Shown here in pieces: positions 1 to 7,986 of a stretch of DNA of 64,000 nucleotides. The DNA lies in the NCBI RefSeq assembly GCF_001509585.1, contig NZ_LNCI01000003.1:62001-126000 (forward strand). Direction: 5' to 3'. Position 1 is the stretch's first letter, and each line of letters opens with the position of its first letter. The position numbers and the translations under genes were made by a program. This DNA comes from Tropicimonas marinistellae. GTDB lineage: Bacteria; Pseudomonadota; Alphaproteobacteria; Rhodobacterales; Rhodobacteraceae. The notes under the pieces are model-generated. The model made no database searches. It saw only the letters and a list, made by a program, of their open reading frames with translations, and was not told the origin of the DNA.

Positions 1-1281
1 GAACTGACAGGCGTAACCGGCGCCTATCCGCTCGATGTCGACAATGACGGTATTCTCGACCTGGCCGTACTTCGCGTCGGGCCGAACGTACTCCTGCGCG
101 GAGAGGGCGACTGCCGGTTCTCGGATGCGACGTCGGAGTTTGGGTTCGAAGCCGGGGACAGGTGGTCCACGGCGTTTTCGGCGACCTGGGAGACAGGCAA
201 CGACCTGCCCACGCTTGCGGTGGGAAATTACGTGGACCGCACCGACCCTGACGGTCCCTTCGAGGCCTGCGATGTCAACGAATTGCACCGTCCGGACGGT
301 GCCGCGTTCCGTGCGCCCGAATTGCTGGAGCCGGGATTCTGTGCGCTTTCGATGCTGTTTTCGGATTGGACCCGTACCGGCGCGCGGGATCTGCGGGTCT
401 CCAACGACCGGCATTATTACGTCCGCGGCGGATCAGAGCAGATGTGGCGGATGGGCGACAGGCCGCGACTGCTGGGGGCGGAGGACGGGTGGGAGGATAT
501 CTCCATCTGGGGCATGGGTATCGCCAGCCGCGACCTGAACGACGACGGTCGGCCGGACCTCGTGCTGACCTCGATGGCGGATCAACTCACGTTGCTCTCG
601 GATGGAAGGTCTGGTTACAGGCTCGCACCCTACGAAATCGGCACCTTCGCGCAGCGTCCTCATCTGGGCGATGACGGCCGTCCCTCGACCGGCTGGACCG
701 CGCAGTTTGGCGACGTCGACAACGACGGTCGGGACGATCTCTTCATCGCCAAAGGCAACGTTGACCAGATGCCGACCAATGCGATCAACGATCCCAACAA
801 CCTTCTCATCCGCCAGGCTGATGGCACGTTTTCGGAAGCCTCTGTTGAGGCCGGTGTTGCGACAACCGATCGATCGCGTGGCGCCGTGCTTGCAGACTTT
901 GACGGCGATGGTCGTCAGGACCTTGCGGTCGTTAACCGCCGTGCGCCGATGGAGCTCTACCGTAACGTGACCGAAGGCACAGGCGCGTGGTTGACGATTG
1001 CTCCGCGTCAACAGGGTGCGAACGGGTATGGTGTCGGAAGCTGGCTGGAGGTTCGTCTGCCTGACGGGCGCGTTGCGGCGCGGGAAGTGACCGTTGGAGG
1101 CTATCACGTAAGCGGACGGTCGGTGCCGGAACATTTTGGCCTCGGCGATGCCGCTCACGTAGATCTGCGGGTGATCTGGCCCGATGGTGCGACGAGCGGC
1201 TGGGTGACTGTGCCGGTCAATCAGAGCATTCAGGTCTGGCGGCGCGGCGATGCCGAACTGGACATCGACCCTCAGGATTGA
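1..1281 (+). CDS. FG-GAP/VCBS repeat protein with C-terminal ASPIC/UnbV domain (5' truncated)
   Basis: The frame is already open at base 1, so the N-terminus lies outside the window; 426 codons are visible. At least four calcium-binding FG-GAP/VCBS loops of the form D-x-D/N-x-D-G-x-x-D are readable (near bases 34-63, 532-560, 713-742 and 893-925), the signature of integrin-alpha-like beta-propellers. The last ~100 residues, with GSWLEVRLPDGR, the GGYHVSG stretch and the FGLG...WPDG pattern, match the ASPIC/UnbV domain found after FG-GAP repeats in CRTAC1-type proteins. Such proteins are usually exported or surface-associated; export cannot be judged here. Nothing downstream suggests an operon partner. 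The family call is firm; the function is unknown. Confidence 0.85.
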   Translation, partial: ELTGVTGAYPLDVDNDGILDLAVLRVGPNVLLRGEGDCRFSDATSEFGFEAGDRWSTAFSATWETGNDLPTLAVGNYVDRTDPDGPFEACDVNELHRPDGAAFRAPELLEPGFCALSMLFSDWTRTGARDLRVSNDRHYYVRGGSEQMWRMGDRPRLLGAEDGWEDISIWGMGIASRDLNDDGRPDLVLTSMADQLTLLSDGRSGYRLAPYEIGTFAQRPHLGDDGRPSTGWTAQFGDVDNDGRDDLFIAKGNVDQMPTNAINDPNNLLIRQADGTFSEASVEAGVATTDRSRGAVLADFDGDGRQDLAVVNRRAPMELYRNVTEGTGAWLTIAPRQQGANGYGVGSWLEVRLPDGRVAAREVTVGGYHVSGRSVPEHFGLGDAAHVDLRVIWPDGATSGWVTVPVNQSIQVWRRGDAELDIDPQD

Positions 1282-1650
1282 GGTATGTGGGCCGGCTCGG
1301 GGGAGTTTCCGTCGTTGGCGCAAAAAGCGAATCCTCCCGTCGGGCGTGGCAATTCAAGCCTCCCTGCATGGGGGCCGATTCTTATGCATCTTTGCGCGAC
1401 TCGCAGTCCAATCGCGCTTTGCCTTTCGCCTTTCGCCGGACGCTGTGGGCGCGGCTCGTCCGAGCGGCGGAGGCGCCTCCGTGATACGCTTGGGATCGGC
1501 CGGCGTGCGACCTGTGGTCGTTCGCTTCGATGCGAAGGTTCGTTTCGCCGCTCGTGACAACGTTTCCACATTGGAGCGGCGCATTTCCCGAACGCAGAAA
1601 CGAACATCGTAGGCGCTGCCGGGTAGGGGGGTCCGGCAGGCGTCGTGATG
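1282..1650. other. Intergenic region of 369 bp without a convincing gene
   Basis: This gap separates the FG-GAP protein and the convergent di-haem peroxidase gene. The short open frames in it overlap each other on both strands and show no recognisable protein motif or good ribosome binding site. The one notable structure is the nested inverted repeat at 1538-1605, listed separately. Confidence 0.6.
1538..1605. repeat. Nested inverted repeat, possible dispersed palindromic element or terminator
   Basis: Two sets of arms are nested: GTTCGTTTC (1538-1546) pairs with GAAACGAAC (1597-1605), and directly inside GCCGCTC (1547-1553) pairs with GAGCGGC (1574-1580), leaving an asymmetric 16-nt bulge. 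A small TTCGC/GCGAA hairpin (1521-1536) lies just upstream. It sits between convergent genes but lacks a T-run on either side, so it is not a textbook intrinsic terminator. Whether it recurs elsewhere in the genome cannot be seen here. Confidence 0.5.
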
Positions 1651-2973
1651 TCAGCGCTCCACCGGCAATCCGCTGGGAAGGGCGTCCGGAATGCCGAGGC
1701 GGCCGTCCAGGCTGGCTTGATCCGTCAGGGATTCCAGGAACGCGACGATAGCTGCGATATCCTTGTCCGCAAGGTGCCGGGGCTGTGTTGCGACGGCCGC
1801 TCCGATCCGGTCCTTCTCGGTAGAATCTTCAAGCGTGGTCCAGATCGGCTTGCCGTCGAAGGTGTGCAATATGGGCTCGGCACGGTCGAATTCGGCGAGG
1901 CCGGCCCGCGGGTCGACGTGGTAGGCGACAAATCCGGCGAGATCGCGATGCGAGCCGGTGTGCCCGTAGGGCGCGGTCGCCGCCACGTTTCGAAGGCTCG
2001 GCGTGAGGAAGGCGTAGAGATCCTCCGGATGGCCGGTCACCCTGAAACGCCCTTCGTCCTTCGCGTGACGCTCGAAGCGCTCCGCCTTTCCCGGTCCGAA
2101 CTGCGGAACGCCCATGGCGTGAAAGCCGTGGTCTGTCAGGAATGGCCCCGCGTGGCACTCGGCGCATCCTGCCTCGCCATAGAAAAGTGTCATCCCGCGT
2201 TGCGCCGCGCTGTCGAGTGGCGCCTCTCCCCGCAGATGGCGGTCAAAGGGGCTGTCGTCGGCACGCCACTCGAATGTAATGAACTCCGCGATGGCGTTCG
2301 ATATGTCGGTAAAGGCGACGGGCCGTCCGGCCGCGACTTCGGGCAGCGCGGCTTCGAACATCGCTTGATACTCCGGGATATCGCGAACCCGCGCCGCGAT
2401 CAGGTCCCAGGCACCGCCCGCGCCGGTCAGTCGCCCCGAACGTACTGCTTTCGAGACCTCGTTCTCGCCGTAGTGCCCAGCCATCTCGTCCTGGCTCAGG
2501 ACCGGGAACATGGTCTGCGCCGAAAGCACGCCCGAAAACCCCTGCACCATCTCCTGGTCGAGCGGCGTGCGCAGCCCGTTGGGTTGCGCCGGGTCCGCCT
2601 GGATGCGGCCATCGTGGAACAGCGTCGTGAACTCCTTGGCGCCGAGGTTGAACAGCGCTGGCGCATTTCGAGGGATCCGCTGCTCGGGCATGTTCTCGGG
2701 ATCCGGCCGCCGTTCCGGGCCGATGCCCGTCGCACCTTCTCCAAGCGACAGCGACACGCCGTCGGAGGTGCCGAAGCGCGGGTGGTGACAGGTGGCACAG
2801 GAAATGTTCCGGTTGCCGCTCAGGACCGGATCCCAGAATAGCAGCCGGCCGACCTCTACCATGGCCGGGGTGACAGGTGCATACATGTCGTCGGTAACGG
2901 GTTGCGGGAGTTCGGCACTCACGACCGGAGTGGCCGCCAGCGCGAAAACCAGCGCATTGCGCAATACAGACAT
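1651..2973 (-). CDS. Di-haem cytochrome c peroxidase / MauG-family protein
   Basis: 440 residues with an N-terminal signal peptide (hydrophobic stretch to about residue 20, ending VVSAEL) and two c-type haem motifs, CATCH at 59-63 and CAECH at 270-274, the two-domain layout of bacterial di-haem cytochrome c peroxidases and MauG. The protein is expected in the periplasm, where family members reduce H2O2 with electrons from small cytochromes or oxidise protein tryptophans. A GGAGG ribosome site precedes the ATG by 6 nt. At 440 residues it is longer than the classical ~330-residue peroxidases, closer to MauG-like or methylamine-utilisation-associated proteins. No mau genes and no cytochrome partner lie next to it. 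The family is certain, the substrate is not. Confidence 0.88.
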   Translation of the reverse strand: MSVLRNALVFALAATPVVSAELPQPVTDDMYAPVTPAMVEVGRLLFWDPVLSGNRNISCATCHHPRFGTSDGVSLSLGEGATGIGPERRPDPENMPEQRIPRNAPALFNLGAKEFTTLFHDGRIQADPAQPNGLRTPLDQEMVQGFSGVLSAQTMFPVLSQDEMAGHYGENEVSKAVRSGRLTGAGGAWDLIAARVRDIPEYQAMFEAALPEVAAGRPVAFTDISNAIAEFITFEWRADDSPFDRHLRGEAPLDSAAQRGMTLFYGEAGCAECHAGPFLTDHGFHAMGVPQFGPGKAERFERHAKDEGRFRVTGHPEDLYAFLTPSLRNVAATAPYGHTGSHRDLAGFVAYHVDPRAGLAEFDRAEPILHTFDGKPIWTTLEDSTEKDRIGAAVATQPRHLADKDIAAIVAFLESLTDQASLDGRLGIPDALPSGLPVER

Positions 2974-3000
2974 GGTCTTCCTCCCTAGATGCGCTCATTC

Positions 3001-4035
3001 CTACGGCGGCGGAGCCGTGCTCAGTCGCTCGACCAGCTCGACCGGTAGAACGACACGTGGCGCTGGCCTGCGCGTGCGATCCTGCGGCGGCGTGCGCATT
3101 CTCTCAAGTAGCATTTTCGCGGCGGCGCGGCCGATTTCAATTCTGGGCTGGTGGATCGTCGTAAGCGGTGGCACGAAATGCGGCGCGATCTCCAGGTCGT
3201 CGAAACCGACAACCGACACGTCCTGAGGAACCGACACCTGTGCGCGATGCAACTCGCCAATGAAGCCCATGGCCATTTCGTCGCTTGCAAGGTGAATGCC
3301 TGTTGGCCGGTCCTTCGATGCCAGCCACGAACGCGCTGCGGCCGCGCCCGAATCCAGCGAGAAATCGCCGTCGTAGAACCAATCCGCCCGAACCGGAAGT
3401 CCTGCGGCGCGGAGGGCTTCGCGAGTGCCGTCTCGGCGCGATGTGGTCAGCACGTTGTCTGGGGGGCCGCCGACATGGCCGATCTTCCGATGGCCGAGCC
3501 GCACCAGGTGGCGTACCGCCATCTCCGAAGCTGCCCGGTTGTCGATTGTCACGGTGGGTCGCCGGATTTCGTCGATCCACTCGCAGGCAAATACCATTGG
3601 TGCGCGGGCGTCGGGCGCGCCCCTGTTCAGCAGCAACTCGCGGTTTAGCATCCCGTCGAGGATGATCAGCCCGTCCGTCTGGTTGAGCCGGAAATATTCC
3701 GGAAAGCGATGCTCGTCGTGCGACATTGGCGAGGTGTCGGTAATCAGCACATTGTAACCGGCTTCGGACATGATCTCGGCAATGCCGGACAGGATCCGAG
3801 CAAAGAACGGGTTGGACAGGTTTGGCACCAGCACCGCGATCCCGCCGCTCTCCTGGCGGCGCAGGTTCCGCGCGGTGACGTTCAGCCTGTAGCCCGTTTC
3901 CTGGATGGCGTGGAACACGGATTCGCGGGTCTTCTCGCTGACAACATCGGGGTTAGACAGCGTTCTGCTGACGGTGGCGGTGGAGACGCCGGCGACTTCG
4001 GCGACATCGCGTATGCTTGGAGGGCGACCTGTCAT
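3001..4035 (-). CDS. LacI-family transcriptional regulator
   Basis: 344 residues. The N-terminus carries the LacI helix-turn-helix (SIRDVAEVAGVSTATVSRTL, about residues 6-25) followed by the hinge helix and a periplasmic-binding-protein-like effector domain. An in-frame TTG start lies 19 codons upstream, but the ATG at 4035 is chosen because it begins at the usual family N-terminus and has GGAGAAG directly upstream. The gene is divergent from the sugar operon that begins at 4229, and two operators lie in the gap, so it very likely represses that operon and possibly itself. Effector unknown: presumably the sugar transported by the operon or an intermediate. Confidence 0.92.
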   Translation of the reverse strand: MTGRPPSIRDVAEVAGVSTATVSRTLSNPDVVSEKTRESVFHAIQETGYRLNVTARNLRRQESGGIAVLVPNLSNPFFARILSGIAEIMSEAGYNVLITDTSPMSHDEHRFPEYFRLNQTDGLIILDGMLNRELLLNRGAPDARAPMVFACEWIDEIRRPTVTIDNRAASEMAVRHLVRLGHRKIGHVGGPPDNVLTTSRRDGTREALRAAGLPVRADWFYDGDFSLDSGAAAARSWLASKDRPTGIHLASDEMAMGFIGELHRAQVSVPQDVSVVGFDDLEIAPHFVPPLTTIHQPRIEIGRAAAKMLLERMRTPPQDRTRRPAPRVVLPVELVERLSTAPPP

Positions 4036-4078
4036 CTTCTCCGCATCTCCTGCCTGGCGGCTACTTCCGGCCAAGCAT

Positions 4079-4106
4079 GTTCTAATGGGCAAGATAGCAG
4101 CCTCAA
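4079..4106 (-). promoter_or_regulatory. Candidate sigma70 promoter of the lacI-type gene
   Basis: Read on the minus strand: TTGAGG (4106-4101), a 16-nt spacer, then TAGAAC (4084-4079). Each box matches 4 of 6 consensus bases. Initiation near 4072 would leave a leader of about 40 nt before the ATG at 4035. Operator 1 lies just upstream of the -35 box. Confidence 0.4.
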
Positions 4107-4111
4107 CCCCC

Positions 4112-4139
4112 TTGTAAACGATTACATCGCCCGTATTAT
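4112..4139 (+). promoter_or_regulatory. sigma70 promoter of the sugar operon
   Basis: TTGTAA (4112-4117), a 16-nt spacer, then TATTAT (4134-4139; 5 of 6 consensus bases). The -35 box and spacer overlap operator 1, and the expected start point near 4146 falls inside operator 2, exactly where a repressor would block RNA polymerase. It drives the gene starting at 4229. Confidence 0.6.
4113..4126. promoter_or_regulatory. LacI-family operator 1
   Basis: TGTAAACGATTACA: a near-palindrome with arms TGTAA/TTACA and the central CG typical of LacI/GalR-family half-sites. It overlaps the -35 region of the sugar-operon promoter. Confidence 0.7.
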
Positions 4140-4142
4140 GCC

Positions 4143-4160
4143 GATGTAATGGATTACATC
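4143..4160. promoter_or_regulatory. LacI-family operator 2
   Basis: GATGTAATGGATTACATC: 8-bp arms are perfect inverted repeats (GATGTAAT / ATTACATC) around GG. Its centre lies 32 bp from that of operator 1, about three helical turns, so two repressor dimers could bind the same DNA face. Confidence 0.75.
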
Positions 4161-4228
4161 AGGGATTCGCATCTGCCGGGGAGGGCTGCGCGAATGCAGT
4201 CTGTTTCGCCGGCCAAGGAGGTTGAGCG

Positions 4229-5287
4229 ATGAAGACGATCAAGGGGCCCGCCCTGTTTCTGGCGCAGTTCGCCGGCGACGAGGCGCCGTTCAATTCTTGG
4301 GACAGAATCACGAAATGGGCTGCCGATTGCGGCTACGTTGGTGTTCAGGTGCCAAGCTGGGACGCACGGCTGATCGACCTCGACAAGGCCGCCGAGAGCA
4401 AGGATTACTGCGACGAGTTCCGGGGTGTGGCCGAGGCCAACGGTGTGCAGGTGACGGAGCTTTCGACTCACCTGCAAGGGCAGCTCGTGGCGGTTCATCC
4501 GGCTTATGACGCTGCCTTCGACGGATTCGCCGACGCGTCGGTCCGCGACAATCCCAAGGCGCGGCAGGAATGGGCCGTGGATCAGGTGAAGAAAGCGCTC
4601 ACGGCGTCTAAGAACCTTGGCATCACGGCGCATGCAACCTTCTCCGGTGCACTGGCATGGCCGTTCGTCTATCCTTGGCCGCAACGGCCCGCCGGGCTGG
4701 TGGAAACCGCCTTCGACGAATTGGCGCGTCGCTGGGTGCCGATCCTCGATCATGCCGAGGACTGTGGCGTGAACGTCTGTTACGAGATCCATCCGGGCGA
4801 GGATCTCCACGACGGTGTCACGTACGAGATGTTCCTGGAGCGCACTGGCAACCATGCGCGGGCCATGATGCTCTACGACCCCTCACACTACGTACTGCAA
4901 TGCCTTGATTACCTAGACAATATCGACATCTACGCCGAACGGATCGGGATGTTCCACGTCAAGGATGCCGAGTTCAATCCGACCGGGCGGCAGGGTGTCT
5001 ATTCAGGCTACCAGCCCTGGGTCGACCGGGCTGGGCGATTCCGCTCGCTCGGTGACGGGCAAGTCGATTTCCGCGCCGTGTTCTCGAAGATGGCCGCCAA
5101 CGACTTCGACGGCTGGGCGGTCGTCGAATGGGAGTGCGCCCTGAAGCACCCAGAGGACGGCGCGCGCGAGGGGGCGGCCTTTGTGCGTGATCACATCATT
5201 CGCGTGACGCCGCACGCTTTCGACGATTTCGCCGCCGGCGGGACAGATGAGGCGGCCAACCGGGCAATGCTGGGGATCGGAGGCTGA
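4229..5287 (+). CDS. IolE-like sugar phosphate isomerase/epimerase (TIM barrel)
   Basis: 352 residues of the AP-endonuclease-family-2 xylose-isomerase-like TIM barrel. Likely metal ligands follow family order: E186 (YEIHPGED), D217 and H220 (DPSHYV), H243 (FHVKDAEF) and E300 (VVEWEC). The ATG is preceded by AAGGAGG at good spacing. This is the first gene of the LacI-controlled operon, and the dehydrogenase starts right after its stop codon. In pathways where such proteins pair with a Gfo/Idh/MocA dehydrogenase (inositol, levoglucosan or 3-keto-glycoside breakdown), the dehydrogenase makes a keto sugar and the barrel enzyme isomerises, dehydrates or cleaves it. The exact reaction cannot be read from sequence. 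Confidence 0.85.
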   Translation: MKTIKGPALFLAQFAGDEAPFNSWDRITKWAADCGYVGVQVPSWDARLIDLDKAAESKDYCDEFRGVAEANGVQVTELSTHLQGQLVAVHPAYDAAFDGFADASVRDNPKARQEWAVDQVKKALTASKNLGITAHATFSGALAWPFVYPWPQRPAGLVETAFDELARRWVPILDHAEDCGVNVCYEIHPGEDLHDGVTYEMFLERTGNHARAMMLYDPSHYVLQCLDYLDNIDIYAERIGMFHVKDAEFNPTGRQGVYSGYQPWVDRAGRFRSLGDGQVDFRAVFSKMAANDFDGWAVVEWECALKHPEDGAREGAAFVRDHIIRVTPHAFDDFAAGGTDEAANRAMLGIGG

Positions 5288-5288
5288 C

Positions 5289-6437
5289 ATGGGCGATCGC
5301 ATCAAGCTGGGCATGGTCGGCGGCGGCAAGGATGCCTTCATCGGCGCGGTCCACCGGATCGCCGCTCGGATAGACGGTGAGTATGAACTGGTTGCCGGGG
5401 CGCTTTCCTCGACACCCGAGAAAGCGCGTGAAAGCGGCGAGGCGCTTGGCCTCGCGCCGAGCCGCATCTACGGCGACTTTCGCGAAATGGCGATCCGCGA
5501 AAACCGGATCAAGGATGGGATAGATGCCGTCGCCATCGTTACGCCCAACCACATGCACTACCCCGTAGCGCGGGAGTTCTTGCGGCGCGGGATCCATGTG
5601 ATCTGCGACAAGCCGCTGACAGCCACGCTGCCGGATGCGCGCAAACTGGCGAAGGTCGCAGCAGAGAGCGACGCGCTCTTCGTGCTGACGCATAATTACA
5701 CGGGCTACCCGATGGTGCGGCAGGCCCGCGAGATGGTGGCGAACGGCGAGTTGGGCGCGATCCGCGTGGTGCAGGTGGAATACCCGCAAGATTGGCTCAC
5801 CGAAGCCGTCGAGCAAACCGGCACCAACAAGCAATCGGAATGGCGCACCGATCCGGCGCGTTCCGGGGCAGGGGGCTCGACAGGCGACATTGGCACACAT
5901 GCGTTCAACCTCGCGAACTTCGTCTCCGGGTTGGAACTCGAGGCGCTCGCCGCCGACCTGCAGAGCTTCGTGCCCGGGCGTCGGGTGGACGACAATGGCC
6001 ATATATTGCTGCGATACCGGGGTGGGGCGCGCGGCATGCTCTGGTGTTCCCAGGTCGCGCCCGGCAACGAGAACGCCCTGCGCCTGCGCGTCTACGGCGA
6101 GAAAGGCGGGCTGGAATGGGCGCAGGAGGATCCGAACTACCTCTGGTTCACACCGTTCGGGGAGCCCAAACGTCTGCTCACCCGGGCCGGTGCCGGCGCG
6201 CGCGACGTTGCCGGCCGTGTCTCCCGCACGCCTGGCGGCCACCCCGAGGGCTACCTGGAGGGATTCGCGAATATCTACGCCGAGGCTGCCCGCGCGATCC
6301 GGGCGAAGATGGCGGGCGAGGCCTGCCCGGCAGAAGTCGTCTTCCCCACCGTGGAAGATGGCCTCGCCGGCGTTGCCTTCGTCGATGCCTGCGTGCGCTC
6401 CTCGGCGCGCAACGCGGCCTGGGTCAAGCTTGCGTGA
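5289..6437 (+). CDS. Gfo/Idh/MocA-family NAD(P)-dependent sugar dehydrogenase
   Basis: 382 residues. The N-terminal Rossmann fold shows MVGGGKDAF (9-17), a variant of GxGxxG; the family lysine is in CDKP (106-109, usually EKP); the active-site D200 and H204 are in GDIGTHAF. The start is set at the ATG one base after the stop of the isomerase gene; an upstream in-frame start would overlap that gene by 14 codons and is not needed. Cytoplasmic; expected to oxidise a sugar, polyol or inositol hydroxyl using NAD(P)+. It is translationally coupled to the isomerase and followed by an RbsABC-type transporter, so all five genes should serve one substrate. Confidence 0.9.
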   Translation: MGDRIKLGMVGGGKDAFIGAVHRIAARIDGEYELVAGALSSTPEKARESGEALGLAPSRIYGDFREMAIRENRIKDGIDAVAIVTPNHMHYPVAREFLRRGIHVICDKPLTATLPDARKLAKVAAESDALFVLTHNYTGYPMVRQAREMVANGELGAIRVVQVEYPQDWLTEAVEQTGTNKQSEWRTDPARSGAGGSTGDIGTHAFNLANFVSGLELEALAADLQSFVPGRRVDDNGHILLRYRGGARGMLWCSQVAPGNENALRLRVYGEKGGLEWAQEDPNYLWFTPFGEPKRLLTRAGAGARDVAGRVSRTPGGHPEGYLEGFANIYAEAARAIRAKMAGEACPAEVVFPTVEDGLAGVAFVDACVRSSARNAAWVKLA

Positions 6438-6444
6438 GGCCCGG

Positions 6445-7986
6445 ATGAGCGCGATGGCGGCACAGATGCAGGCAGATGCGTCCGCAGGGGCGGTGTTGGC
6501 GCTGCGCGGCGTCCAGCGGTCCTTTGGACCCGTTCAGGTGCTGCATGACATATCCATCGCGCTTTATCCCGGCGAGGTGCATGCGCTGATCGGAGAGAAC
6601 GGCGCCGGCAAGTCCACCACGATGAAGATCATGTCAGGCTACCTCGCGCCCTCCGGCGGTTCGGTCGAACTCGACGGTGCACCGGTCGTCTTCGCGCGGT
6701 CGCGCGACGCGGAAGGCCGGGGTGTGACCCTGATCCATCAGGAGTTCAACCTCGCGCAGCTTCTGTCGGTCGAGCAGAACATCTTTCTTGGCCACGAGTT
6801 GAAACGCGGCTGGCGGCTCGACCATGCCGCCATGCGTGCACAGACCAGCGACCTGCTGGGTCGGCTGGAAACGCCACTCGATCCGCGCGCGCAGGTCTCC
6901 GGAATATCCGTGCCGGAAAAGCAGATGGTGGAGATCGCCAAGGCGCTCAGCCGAAAGGCGCGAGTGCTGATCATGGACGAGCCGACCGCGGCACTGACCA
7001 CGCGGGAAACGGAAGTGCTCTTCCGTCAGATCGAGCGGCTCAAGGCAGAGGGTACGGCGATCCTCTACACGTCCCACAAGCTCGACGAAGTGGCCGCGAT
7101 TGCCGACAAGGTGAACATCATGCGCGACGGGCGGCTGGTGCGGACCGCGGTACGCGGAGAGATGAGCGTGGACCAGATGGCCGAGGCAATGGTTGGTCGC
7201 GAGCTTTCGGACATGTATCCGCCCAAGCGCCCGTCCGACGGGGCGGAGCCCGTTCTCGAAGTGTCCGGTTTCAGCGTCGGAGAGGTGGTCAAGGAGGCAA
7301 CTTTCGCGCTCAATCGCGGCGAAATCCTGGGGTTCGCCGGGCTCGTGGGGTCCGGTCGAACGGAGTTGATGGAGGGGTTGGTCGGTCTGCGACAGGCAAC
7401 CGGAGCGGTGGCGATCAACGGACGGCCCATCCGATTGCACTCCGTGGAAGCGGCAATGGCGGCCGGGCTCGTCTACCTGCCGGAAGACCGCAAGGAGCAC
7501 GGGCTGATCCTGACACAGGACATGCGGCGCAACCTGACATTGCTGGCGCTGAAGAATTTCTCCCAAATTCTCATCGACAAGCGCGCGGAAGAGGCCGCGC
7601 TGGATAGGGCAATCGGCGAGTTCGACATTCGCGCGCCAGACCGCGAGGTGTTGGTCGGCAACCTGTCGGGCGGAAACCAGCAAAAACTCCTGCTGGCAAA
7701 GATCATGTTGGCAGAGCCGCAGATCGTCATCATCGACGAGCCCACCCGTGGCATCGACGTGGGCACCAAGCAGCAATTCTACGGGTTCATTCACCAGCTC
7801 GCCGAAGCCGGGCATTCAGTGATCGTGGTTTCTTCCGAAATGACGGAGGTGATCGGCCTTTGCGATCGTGTGGTCGTGATGCGGCGCGGGCGGATTGCCG
7901 GCGAGGTGACGGGCACCGAGGTGAACGAAGATGCGATCGTGCGCCTCGCGATGGGGCTGGACAGGAAGGACAACGGGCATGGCTGA
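6445..7986 (+). CDS. Sugar ABC transporter ATP-binding protein (RbsA-like, two nucleotide-binding domains)
   Basis: 513 residues with tandem ATPase halves. The first half has a classical Walker A (GENGAGKST, 50-58) and Walker B (LIMDEP); the second has the degenerate Walker A GLVGSGRTE usual for RbsA/MglA/XylG proteins, then LSGGNQQK and IIDEPTRGID. The start is the ATG at 6445, 7 nt after the dehydrogenase stop, because the family N-terminus begins about 15 residues later. It energises import of a monosaccharide-like solute with the permease, whose start codon overlaps the end of this gene. Confidence 0.95.
   Translation: MSAMAAQMQADASAGAVLALRGVQRSFGPVQVLHDISIALYPGEVHALIGENGAGKSTTMKIMSGYLAPSGGSVELDGAPVVFARSRDAEGRGVTLIHQEFNLAQLLSVEQNIFLGHELKRGWRLDHAAMRAQTSDLLGRLETPLDPRAQVSGISVPEKQMVEIAKALSRKARVLIMDEPTAALTTRETEVLFRQIERLKAEGTAILYTSHKLDEVAAIADKVNIMRDGRLVRTAVRGEMSVDQMAEAMVGRELSDMYPPKRPSDGAEPVLEVSGFSVGEVVKEATFALNRGEILGFAGLVGSGRTELMEGLVGLRQATGAVAINGRPIRLHSVEAAMAAGLVYLPEDRKEHGLILTQDMRRNLTLLALKNFSQILIDKRAEEAALDRAIGEFDIRAPDREVLVGNLSGGNQQKLLLAKIMLAEPQIVIIDEPTRGIDVGTKQQFYGFIHQLAEAGHSVIVVSSEMTEVIGLCDRVVVMRRGRIAGEVTGTEVNEDAIVRLAMGLDRKDNGHG

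Noticed and set aside
5890-6444. 185-codon upstream extension of the RbsA-like protein
   Set aside because: Covers the dehydrogenase gene in another frame and has no RbsA similarity; the ATG at 6445 fits spacing and family length.
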